Below, in pieces: positions 34,126 through 42,248 of a stretch of 47,060 nt of DNA (the stretch's first letter is position 1; each line of letters starts with the position of its first letter). Source of the DNA: Chitinophagaceae bacterium (lineage in GTDB: Bacteria; Bacteroidota; Bacteroidia; Chitinophagales; Chitinophagaceae); assembly GCA_016787135.1 (NCBI GenBank), contig JAEUVK010000076.1, positions 1 through 47,060 of the forward strand. Direction: 5' to 3'. A program made the position numbers and the translations under genes. The notes beneath the pieces were generated by a model. The model saw only the letters and a list, made by a program, of their open reading frames with translations. It searched no databases and was not told where the DNA came from.

Positions 34126-36303
34126 TCACATTTTGACGAATTGCCGTGCGACAGTTTTCCCATCCGGTAATACGATCTGGATGATATATACACCATTCCG
34201 ATAGTTCTCTGCGTTGATCGTCTCTGTCAGCATCACCTGGGTTTTATCTGCAAAGCCATCTTTCACCAGTTTTCTCGTGGCATCATATACGGATATCCTG
34301 TATTTACCGGTACCATTTTGAGAATATTGCAGTGTAAGGTTGCCTTGAGTAGGATTAGGGAACACATTAATGTAATAATCGTCTCCGCTCTTATTCCTGA
34401 CAATAACCTTTATGGTTTTTATTGCTGAAGCACCGTTATTATCAGTTACTCTTAGCTGAAACACATAAACTCCTGTGGTAAGGTCTGAAACCTGTGCAAC
34501 AGCGGTAAGATTATTACCAATGGTTACCAGCGAAGGCCCTGAAAGCTGGGTCCACGTATAGCCCGTGATCGTACCATCCGGATCTGTTGAAGTTGACCCA
34601 TTCAATAAAGTTGAATTAATGGGCAATGTCAGTACAATGCTGTCTGCAGCAATACGTGCAACAGGCGACTGGTTAGCTATGGGAGCTGCAGGGTTCACAA
34701 TCACTGTCACATCATCTGCAGCAGTAGCACCCCCATTATCGGTCACTGTTAAACGGAATACATACGTTCCCTGTACGAGATTGGCTAATGTCGTAGTTGT
34801 GGCATTTGCAGTACCCAGTGTAAAAGTTGTGGGACCACTTACTCTTGTCCATGCGTAATTGGCAATTGAGCCGTCAGGGTCTGTGCCACTCCCATTCAGC
34901 GTGGTAGAGTTTGCCGGCAGTGTGATGTTCCTGTCGGTACCGGCATTAGCGGTTGGTGCCTGGTTTGCCGGTGTTGCTGCATTTACAGTTACCGTTATAT
35001 TATCCGTTGCTGTAGCTCCCCCATTATCTGTAACCGTTAAACGGAATACATACGTTCCCTGTACAAGATTAGTTAATGTTGTCACCGCAGCATTGGCTGT
35101 TCCAAATGTAAAAGTTGTGGGGCCACTCACTCTTGTCCATGCATAGCTGGCAATTGAGCCATCCGGATCGGTTCCACTTCCATTTAATGTGGTCGAATTG
35201 CCGGGCAGTGTTAATACAATATCAGTGCCTGCATTTGCAGTGGGTGATTGATTGGCTGCCGCATTCACAATTACCGTTATATCATCTGTTGCAGTAGCGC
35301 CGCTGTTATCGGTTACTGTTAACCGAAAAACATATGTTCCCTGTACAAGATTGGTTAATGTCGTCGTTGCTGCATTTGCAGTACCCAATGTAAAAGTTGT
35401 AGGGCCGCTTACTCTTGTCCAGGCATAACCTGCTATGGTACCATCCGGATCTGTACCGCTTCCGGTCAATGTTGTGGAGTTAGCCGGAAGAGTAAGCGTA
35501 ATATTATTACCTGCATTGGCAGTAGGTGATTGATTACCGGTTGACGCCGTTGGCGCTACATCATTATATGTTACATTACGGCCAATTTTCAGGTTGTCGT
35601 AATAAATAACCCATGTGTTGGTCATACTCCACCTGTTCATCCCAAACTTAAAATAAGCACTCGGATTGAAGTTAAGACCGGTATATCGTGCATACATCGT
35701 ACCATTCAACCAGAATTCCACTAATCCCGTACTCCAGTTAACATGGAAAACCACATCGTGCCATGTATTGCCGACAATCGGCCTCAAAGAACCCCCACCA
35801 TATACCTGGCTCTGGTGTGTCACTGATCCGCTGCCTGACGGGTTGATACACACATCCCATACTCCATCTGTTCCCCACAGAGACAGCGATGCCGAACCTG
35901 ATGAGTTATCGGGGTGCCATTGTACCACATGCCCTCCATAACCTCCGCTCCAGTTACCGTTGGAGCCAACAGGTGTTTCAAAATACATCGACCAGCCATA
36001 CCACATATCACCTTGGTCGCTGATGTTTGGAGTAGTTAATTCTGCCCTGTAGCCAGATGACACAGAAGGGTCATTTGCCCTTACTTCAGCCCGGAATGAC
36101 TGGCTTCCGTCACGGGCATGTGCTGTTGATGCTGTTACAGAATGTGAACAACAACTCTGATTATTCGTAAATCCCGAAAACGGATTTGATCCCTCGAAAG
36201 AAGAGTTCAACAGGATCTGGCTGATAACAGAATTCGAAAAAATGAGAGAAAAGAAAATAAAAAAGATGTGTAAAGTTTTTACATAGGGTGTTCCGGCTTT
36301 CAT
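34126..36303 (-). CDS. Secreted polysaccharide-lyase-like protein with 4 PKD repeats and T9SS tag
   Basis: This 725-aa protein has a signal peptide (about 1-29). A jelly-roll domain (about 30-250) resembles the heparin-lyase-I-like polysaccharide lyase family (Pfam PF14099): SGYRAELTTPN, MWYGWSMYFETPVG, GHVVQWHPDNSSGS, WHDVVFHVNWSTGLVEFWLNG and FKFGMNRW. Four PKD-type Ig repeats (257-639, about 90-95 aa each) follow, then a type A T9SS C-terminal domain (640-725; NVFPNPTQGNLTLQY, SVYDATRKLV, NGVYIIQIVLPDGK). It is therefore probably exported by type IX secretion to the surface or medium. The substrate is unknown; lyase activity is not proven. Its lyase domain differs from the paralogue at 36729-41750 at only about 11 of 220 positions. 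Confidence 0.85.
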   Translation of the reverse strand: MKAGTPYVKTLHIFFIFFSLIFSNSVISQILLNSSFEGSNPFSGFTNNQSCCSHSVTASTAHARDGSQSFRAEVRANDPSVSSGYRAELTTPNISDQGDMWYGWSMYFETPVGSNGNWSGGYGGHVVQWHPDNSSGSASLSLWGTDGVWDVCINPSGSGSVTHQSQVYGGGSLRPIVGNTWHDVVFHVNWSTGLVEFWLNGTMYARYTGLNFNPSAYFKFGMNRWSMTNTWVIYYDNLKIGRNVTYNDVAPTASTGNQSPTANAGNNITLTLPANSTTLTGSGTDPDGTIAGYAWTRVSGPTTFTLGTANAATTTLTNLVQGTYVFRLTVTDNSGATATDDITVIVNAAANQSPTANAGTDIVLTLPGNSTTLNGSGTDPDGSIASYAWTRVSGPTTFTFGTANAAVTTLTNLVQGTYVFRLTVTDNGGATATDNITVTVNAATPANQAPTANAGTDRNITLPANSTTLNGSGTDPDGSIANYAWTRVSGPTTFTLGTANATTTTLANLVQGTYVFRLTVTDNGGATAADDVTVIVNPAAPIANQSPVARIAADSIVLTLPINSTLLNGSTSTDPDGTITGYTWTQLSGPSLVTIGNNLTAVAQVSDLTTGVYVFQLRVTDNNGASAIKTIKVIVRNKSGDDYYINVFPNPTQGNLTLQYSQNGTGKYRISVYDATRKLVKDGFADKTQVMLTETINAENYRNGVYIIQIVLPDGKTVARQFVKM
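34387..35535 (-). repeat. Four tandem PKD repeats (coding)
   Basis: Tandem coding units of roughly 285 bases each begin with the motif NQ(S/A)PTANAG and contain SYAWTRVSGPTTFTLG and GTYVFRLTVTDN. The fourth unit (NQSPVARIAADSIVLTLP) is the most divergent and has its counterpart as the last unit of the larger paralogue. Confidence 0.9.
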
Positions 36304-36392
36304 AGCGAATTAGTTGTTTTTCAGAAAAATTGGATTTTGCAGATATTCCATCTTATTGCCGAAAACAATGGAATATCCTGTCTTAAATGAGT

Positions 36393-36427
36393 CAAATACT
36401 ATACCGGAAGGGCATTCCTTTTTACAA
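36393..36427 (-). promoter_or_regulatory. Predicted promoter of the 4-PKD gene
   Basis: On the minus strand CCGGTATAGTATTTG (36407-36393) differs at one position from CCGGTATAATATTTG before the larger paralogue (41860-41846). TTG at 36427-36425 lies 23 bases upstream of the TAGTATTTG word. The leader would be about 80-85 bases, ending in the same 18 bases as the paralogue. Confidence 0.5.
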
Positions 36428-36660
36428 AAGCACTGGTAAATGGGACCCAGACAAAATATCCGCTGCAAAATTGACCGGGGTCAACAGGAAAAGAACTAAG
36501 GGCAAATACGTATTGCGAATGCTGTACAGAACCATTTACCCTTTCCATAATAATGTTACAAGAGGCAACAGATATTATTTGACAACCGGGCTCATTCTTA
36601 TTTGTTTGCAAACCTGTTTGTTATTTCTTCACAACAGCAGTTTCACGAACATCAATCAAT

Positions 36661-36691
36661 AAAAAAGCAGGCGTTGTTTCTGACGCCTGCT
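36661..36691 (-). terminator. Terminator of the 14-PKD lyase-like gene
   Basis: On the minus strand AGCAGGCGT and ACGCCTGCT form a perfect 9-bp stem with an 8-base loop, followed by six T. It lies about 38 bases after the stop codon at 36729. Confidence 0.88.
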
Positions 36692-36728
36692 TTGCATATT
36701 ATGATCGTTAGTGTATCGGTAGTTCTTC

Positions 36729-39700
36729 TTACATCTTTACAAATTGTTTGGCCACTGTTTTACCATCCGGCATCACTATCTGTATGATATAAATACCATT
36801 TCTCAGGTTGCTTACATCCATTGTTTCGGTCAGGGTCACCTGGGTCTTGTCGGCAAAACCATCTTTCACCAGTTTTCTTGCTGCATCGTAAACAGATATT
36901 CTGTGCTTGCCATTACTATTTGCAAAGTATTGCAAGGTCAGGTTAGTACTAGCCGGATTAGGGTAAAGGTTGAAATAATATTCATCATTGCTCTTATTCT
37001 TAACGATCACAGTTACTGTTTTCACACCTGTAGCGCCATCATCATCGGTTACTTTTAGCTGGAATATATAGGTACCAATGGTCAGACCAGAAACCTGTGA
37101 GGTAGCAGAAAGGCTATTATCGATCGCCGCTGCATTTGGCCCTGATATCTGTGACCAGTCATATACGGCAATGATACCATCCGCATCTGTTGAACCTGAG
37201 CCATTCAATGACACAGAGTTGACAGGTAATGTCAGTACTATACTGTCAGCAGATATACGGGCAGTCGGTGCCTGGTTAGCTCCGGGGGCGGCGGCATTAA
37301 CTGTTACTGTTACATTATCCGAAGCTGTTGCTCCATAGTTGTCTGTGACTGTTAACCTGAACACATATACACCCTGCACCAGGTTGCTTAATGGCGTTGA
37401 CACTGCGCTTCCGTTTGTCATCAGGAAAGTAGCAGGTCCGCTTACTCTTACCCAATTATAGGCTACTATACTTCCATCCTGGTCACTTCCACTACCATTC
37501 AAAGTTGTAGAGTTAGCAGGCAATGTAAGTGTAATATCTGTACCCGCATTGGCAACAGGCGCCTGGTTAGCTGGCGGATTGGCGGCATTCACCACTACTG
37601 TTACATTATCAGTACCTGTTGAGCCGCTGTTATCTGTTACTGTCAGCCTGAATACATAGATACCCTGTACAAGACCGGTAAGCGTGGTTGTTGCGGCTGC
37701 AGCATTACCTAAAGTAAACGTTGTTGGGCCGCTTACCCTTACCCAGGCATATCCCGTTATAGTCCCGTCAGCATCTGTTCCGCTACCGGTTAAAGTAGTC
37801 GAATTCACAGGTAAGGTGATAGTAATATCATTACCGGCATTGGCAACAGGCGCCTGGTTAGCTGCGGCATTCACGGTAACCGTTATATCATCTGTAGAGG
37901 ATGCACCATCATCATCGGTAACTGTCAATCTGAATACATAAATACCCTGCACAAGATTTGTCAAGCCTGTAGCGACGGATCCGGCGCTGCTCAATGTATA
38001 AGTAGCCGGGCCACTTATCCTGCTCCAAGAGTAACTCACAATAGTACCATCAGCATCTGTTGAAGTATTTCCATTCAGCGTTGTTGAATTAGTCGGCAGT
38101 GTCATCACTATATCATTACCTGCACGTGCCACGGGCGGTTGATTAGGTGTGGGCGCTGGATTAACAATTACGGTTACATCATCCGTACCGGTTACTCCGT
38201 TGTTATCAGTTACTGTCAGCCTGAATACATAAGTACCCTGTACCAGGTTGCTTAACGTAGTAGTCGAAGCTGTAGCAGCACCTAACGTAAATGTGGCGGG
38301 GCCGCTTACTCTTGTCCATGCATACGAAGAGATCGTTCCGTCAATATCTGTTCCGGTACCGGTAAGTGTAGTCGAGTTTACAGGCAATGTAATAGAAATA
38401 TCGTTGCCCGCATCGGCTACAGGTGCCTGATTAGGTGCAGCATTTACAGTAACAGTAATATCGTCTGTCGCCGAAGCTCCGTCATCGTCAGTAACTGTTA
38501 ACCGGAAGACATAAGTACCCTGAACCAGATTGTTTAGCCCTGTTGCAGCTGAACCGGCGCTGGTGAATGTATAGGTAGCCGGGCCACTTATCCTGCTCCA
38601 GGAGTAACTCACAATAGTACCATCAGCATCTGTTGAAGTATTGCCATTGAGCGTTGTTGAATTGACCGGCAATGTCATCACAACATCGTTACCTGCACGC
38701 GACACCGGTGGCTGGTTGGGCACAATCGCCGGGTTAACGGTAACAGTCACATCATCGTTTGCCGCAGCACCATTATTATCTGTCACTGTCAGTCTGAATA
38801 CATATGTTCCCTCAACAAGATTAGCCAAAGTTGTCGTTGCTGCATTAGGAGTGCCTAATGTAAAAGTAGTAGGTCCGCTCACTCTCGTCCATGCATAGGA
38901 TGTAACAGTTCCATCAATATCCGCACCACTTCCGTTCAATGTCGTAGAGTTTACCGGCAATGTAAGTGTGATATTATTGCCTGCATTGGCTGACGGCGCC
39001 TGGTTCGCTGCAACATTAACTGTCACAACAACGTTGTCTGCATCCGTAGCGCCCCCATTATCTGTTACAGTCAGGCGGAAAATATATGTTCCCTGTACCA
39101 GTCCTGTCAAAGCCGTCGAAACGTTATTCGCACTTACAATAGTATAAGTAGCAGGCCCGCTGACATAGCTCCAGGCATATGTGCTGATCGTTCCATCAAG
39201 GTCCACAGAGCCGTTTCCATTCAATATTGTTGAGTTTGTTGGCAGGCTAATGGTAATATTAGTGCCTGCATTCGCTATCGGTGCCTGATTAGTTGGAGCT
39301 GCCGCGTTCACAGTGATATTTACATCGTCTGTGGCCGTTGCACCACTGTTATCTGTTACAGTTAACCTGAACACATAGGTCCCCTGCACAAGATTGGTCA
39401 ATGTTGTTGTTGCAGCATTGGCGGTACCTAAAGTAAAAGTTGTGGGGCCGCTCACCCTTGTCCAGGCATACGATGAGATCGTTCCGTCTGGATCAGTAGC
39501 AGCACCATTCAATGTTGTTGAATTGGTTGGAAGGGTGATTACAATATTAGCTCCGGCGTTAGCTGTAGGCGCCTGGTTAGGGGCGGCATTCACAGTGACT
39601 GTCACATCATCTGTTCCGGTAGCACCGTTATTATCTGTTACGGTCAGGCGGAATACATAAGTTCCCTGCACCAGACCGCTCAATGAAGTTGTAGCCGTAT

Positions 39701-41750
39701 TCGCCGTACCCAGTGTAAAGGTCGTCGGGCCACTCACTCTTGTCCACGCATAACCGGCTATTGTTCCGTCAGGATCAGTACCGCTGCCATTAAGCGTAGT
39801 TGAGTTGGCGGGTAATGTCAATGTGATATTATTTCCGGCATTGGCTGAAGGTGCCTGATTAGGTGCAGCATTCACATTAACAGTCACATCGTCTGTTCCT
39901 GTCAAACCACTATTATCTGTTACCGTTAGCCTGAATACATAAGTTCCCTGCACAAGATTGGTCAGTGCAGTAGTGGATGCATTAGGGGTGCCTGATGTAA
40001 AGGTTGTTGGGCCACTCACTCTTGCCCATGCATAAGAAGAGATCGTTCCGTCTGGATCGGATCCGCTACCTGTCAGTGTTGTCGAATTCACCGGCAATGT
40101 CAATGTGATATCACTTCCTGCGTTAGCAACCGGCGGCTGAGGTGCAGGATTCACTGTCACTGTTACATTATCTGTTGCAGTAGCGCCTCCATTATCCGTT
40201 ACGGTCAACCTGAATACATAGGTTCCCTGTACCAGGTTAGTCAATGTTGTTATTGCAGCATTGGCTGAACCTAAAGTAAAAGTTGTCGGACCACTCACTC
40301 TTGTCCAAGCATAGCTGCTTATTGTTCCATCTGGGTCTGTTCCGCTTCCGTTCAATGTTGTTGAGTTAGCCGGAAGTGTTAATGTAATATCGGTTCCGGC
40401 ATTGGCTGTCGGAGACTGATTGGGTGCGGCATTTACCGTCACAGTTACATTATCAGTAGCAGTGGCCCCTCCATTATCTGTAACAGTAAGCCGAAATACA
40501 TAGGTCCCCTGCACAAGATTCGTTAATGTAGTTGTTGCAGCATTGGCTGTGCCCAATGTAAAGGTTGTAGGGCCACTTACTCTTGCCCATGCATAGCTGG
40601 CTATTGTCCCGTCAGGATCCGTTCCGCTTCCGTTCAATGTTGTTGAGTTGGTGGGAAGCGTCATCGTGATATCTGTACCTGCATTAGCTGTCGGTGTCTG
40701 ATTAGCGGCCGCATTCACTGTTACAGTCACATCATCAGTGGAAGTAGCGCCCCCGTTATCTGTAACAGTAAGCCGGAATACATAGGTACCTTGCACCAGA
40801 TTGCTTAATGTTGTTGTAGGGGCATTGGCTGTGCCCAATGTAAAGGTTGTAGGGCCACTCACCCTTGTCCATGCATAACTGGCAATTGAACCATCAGTAT
40901 CAGTACCACTTCCATTCAACGTAGTCGAGTTGGCGGGAAGCGTCAATGTTATATCTGTACCGGCATTGGCTGTCGGTGCAATGTTGCCAGACGGCGTGGG
41001 TGCCACATCATTATAAGTTACGTTACGTCCTATTTTCAGGTTATCATAATAGACCACCCAGTCATTGGTCATACTCCACCTGTTCATACCGAATTTGAAG
41101 TAAGCACTGGGATTGAAAGTAAGACCTGTATAGCGTGCATACATGGTGCCGTTCAGCCAAAATTCAACCAGGCCTGTGCTCCAGTTAACATGAAACACCA
41201 CATCATGCCATGTATTGCCGACTATCGGCCTTAATGAACCACCTCCATATACCTGGCTTTGGTGTGTTACCGATCCGCTGCCTGATGGATTAATACATAC
41301 ATCCCACACACCATCTGAGCCCCATAACGCCAATGAAGCGGAGCCTGATGAATTATTCGGATGCCATTGTACTACGTGCCCGCCATATCCGCCTGTCCAG
41401 TTTCCGTTGGAACCCACCGGTGTTTCAAAATACATCGACCAGCCATACCACATATCGCCCTGGTCGCTGATATTAGGTGTTGTTAACTCAGCCCTGTAAC
41501 CAGATGACACAGCAGGATCATTGGCTCTTACTTCCGCCCGAAAAGACTGGCTCCCATCACGGGGATGAGCTGTGGATGCAGTGACGGAATAAGAACAACA
41601 GCTTTGATTATTGGTAAACCCTGAGAACGGATTGGATCCTTCAAATGATGACTGAAGAAGGATCTGGCCAATACCGGCCTTTGAAAAAACAAGAAATATG
41701 AAAACTAGAAGTACGTGTAAAGGTTTACCATAGGGCAATTGGTTTTTCAT
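36729..41750 (-). CDS. Large secreted polysaccharide-lyase-like protein with 14 PKD repeats and T9SS tag
   Basis: This 1673-aa protein is the largest in the window and the paralogue of the 725-aa protein at 34126-36303. Order: signal peptide (about 1-29), jelly-roll lyase-like domain (about 30-250, same motifs RAELTTPN, VVQWHPNN, FEFWLNG-type VEFWLNGTMYARY), fourteen PKD-type repeats (256-1586, about 95 aa each) and a type A T9SS sorting domain (1587-1673; NLYPNPASTNLTLQY, NGIYIIQIVMPDGK). Repeats 9 and 11 share STDADGTIVSYSWSRISGPA and differ from the rest, so repeats 8-9 and 10-11 look like a duplicated two-unit block. The PKD stalk would project the catalytic domain away from the cell. Substrate unknown. 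Confidence 0.87.
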   Translation of the reverse strand: MKNQLPYGKPLHVLLVFIFLVFSKAGIGQILLQSSFEGSNPFSGFTNNQSCCSYSVTASTAHPRDGSQSFRAEVRANDPAVSSGYRAELTTPNISDQGDMWYGWSMYFETPVGSNGNWTGGYGGHVVQWHPNNSSGSASLALWGSDGVWDVCINPSGSGSVTHQSQVYGGGSLRPIVGNTWHDVVFHVNWSTGLVEFWLNGTMYARYTGLTFNPSAYFKFGMNRWSMTNDWVVYYDNLKIGRNVTYNDVAPTPSGNIAPTANAGTDITLTLPANSTTLNGSGTDTDGSIASYAWTRVSGPTTFTLGTANAPTTTLSNLVQGTYVFRLTVTDNGGATSTDDVTVTVNAAANQTPTANAGTDITMTLPTNSTTLNGSGTDPDGTIASYAWARVSGPTTFTLGTANAATTTLTNLVQGTYVFRLTVTDNGGATATDNVTVTVNAAPNQSPTANAGTDITLTLPANSTTLNGSGTDPDGTISSYAWTRVSGPTTFTLGSANAAITTLTNLVQGTYVFRLTVTDNGGATATDNVTVTVNPAPQPPVANAGSDITLTLPVNSTTLTGSGSDPDGTISSYAWARVSGPTTFTSGTPNASTTALTNLVQGTYVFRLTVTDNSGLTGTDDVTVNVNAAPNQAPSANAGNNITLTLPANSTTLNGSGTDPDGTIAGYAWTRVSGPTTFTLGTANTATTSLSGLVQGTYVFRLTVTDNNGATGTDDVTVTVNAAPNQAPTANAGANIVITLPTNSTTLNGAATDPDGTISSYAWTRVSGPTTFTLGTANAATTTLTNLVQGTYVFRLTVTDNSGATATDDVNITVNAAAPTNQAPIANAGTNITISLPTNSTILNGNGSVDLDGTISTYAWSYVSGPATYTIVSANNVSTALTGLVQGTYIFRLTVTDNGGATDADNVVVTVNVAANQAPSANAGNNITLTLPVNSTTLNGSGADIDGTVTSYAWTRVSGPTTFTLGTPNAATTTLANLVEGTYVFRLTVTDNNGAAANDDVTVTVNPAIVPNQPPVSRAGNDVVMTLPVNSTTLNGNTSTDADGTIVSYSWSRISGPATYTFTSAGSAATGLNNLVQGTYVFRLTVTDDDGASATDDITVTVNAAPNQAPVADAGNDISITLPVNSTTLTGTGTDIDGTISSYAWTRVSGPATFTLGAATASTTTLSNLVQGTYVFRLTVTDNNGVTGTDDVTVIVNPAPTPNQPPVARAGNDIVMTLPTNSTTLNGNTSTDADGTIVSYSWSRISGPATYTLSSAGSVATGLTNLVQGIYVFRLTVTDDDGASSTDDITVTVNAAANQAPVANAGNDITITLPVNSTTLTGSGTDADGTITGYAWVRVSGPTTFTLGNAAAATTTLTGLVQGIYVFRLTVTDNSGSTGTDNVTVVVNAANPPANQAPVANAGTDITLTLPANSTTLNGSGSDQDGSIVAYNWVRVSGPATFLMTNGSAVSTPLSNLVQGVYVFRLTVTDNYGATASDNVTVTVNAAAPGANQAPTARISADSIVLTLPVNSVSLNGSGSTDADGIIAVYDWSQISGPNAAAIDNSLSATSQVSGLTIGTYIFQLKVTDDDGATGVKTVTVIVKNKSNDEYYFNLYPNPASTNLTLQYFANSNGKHRISVYDAARKLVKDGFADKTQVTLTETMDVSNLRNGIYIIQIVMPDGKTVAKQFVKM
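36993..40985 (-). repeat. Fourteen tandem PKD repeats (coding)
   Basis: About 4 kb of tandem coding repeats with a period of roughly 285 bases. Most units contain (N)QAPxANAG, LPxNSTTLNGSG, YAWxRVSGPTTFTLG and GxYVFRLTVTDNxGA. DNA-level similarity between units is high enough for slippage or recombination to change copy number. Confidence 0.92.
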
Positions 41751-41845
41751 AGCGAATTAGTTGTTTTTGCATGAATACTGGATTTTAAAATGAATCCTTC
41801 ATCGTTCGTTCCAATGATCAATGAAAAATTCTTAACACGGTAAGA

Positions 41846-41878
41846 CAAATATTATACCGGATGAATTAATTAACTCAA
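41846..41878 (-). promoter_or_regulatory. Predicted promoter of the 14-PKD gene
   Basis: On the minus strand TAATATTTG (41854-41846) resembles TAnnTTTG with one extra base, and TTG lies at 41878-41876, 21 bases upstream. The 15-base word including it is conserved before the smaller paralogue. Confidence 0.5.
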
Positions 41879-42152
41879 TAAACATGTCACAAATCAATCG
41901 GTGAAACACTAAATCGAGTATTATTGATCGGCCTCAATGAGACATTACCGAAGGATAATTACGAGAGTAAGTAATTGTATGTATCGGGAACAATGAAGAA
42001 GATGCAAAGAGGATAGCAATGGCTTTATTTATTACCAAAAAATATTGACACGAATCAATATCAAACTATACAACTTCATTACACGAATAAGTGAATATAT
42101 GTATAACTATACGTGATGATATCAGCCATTACTGATCTTTATATTGTCAAGC

Positions 42153-42182
42153 AAAAAAACATCCCGCCGGACCGGCGGGATG
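42153..42182 (-). terminator. Terminator of nrdJ
   Basis: On the minus strand CATCCCGC and GCGGGATG form an 8-bp stem (extendable to CCGG inside), followed by seven T. It lies about 70 bases after the nrdJ stop codon. Confidence 0.88.
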
Positions 42183-42248
42183 AAGGGGTGGGTACACTCT
42201 TTGGTTTTCCATCCGTAAGTAATATGTCGAAAGCAGCATTGACTAAAA

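Larger units (their letters stand above)
36304..36728. other. Intergenic region between the two lyase-like genes
   Basis: This 425-base stretch holds the leader and promoter of the 725-aa gene (36304-36427) and the terminator of the 1673-aa gene (36661-36691). A plus-strand open frame (36387-36662, 91 codons) has no recognisable family or start context and overlaps the promoter, so I do not call it a gene. Nothing else is evident. Confidence 0.6.
41751..42248. other. AT-rich intergenic region
   Basis: These 498 bases hold the leader and predicted promoter of the 14-PKD gene at one end (41751-41878) and the nrdJ terminator at the other (42153-42182). The AT-rich middle (about 41880-42150) shows no credible ORF, RNA gene or repeat. 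Confidence 0.6.

Noticed and set aside
36387..36662. 91-codon plus-strand ORF between the lyase-like genes
   Set aside because: No recognisable family, no promoter or credible start, and it covers the conserved minus-strand promoter word.
34387..40985. Regularly spaced repeats that could suggest a CRISPR array or tandem non-coding repeats
   Set aside because: The period of about 285 bases and continuous reading frames show PKD protein repeats; the unit is far too long for CRISPR.
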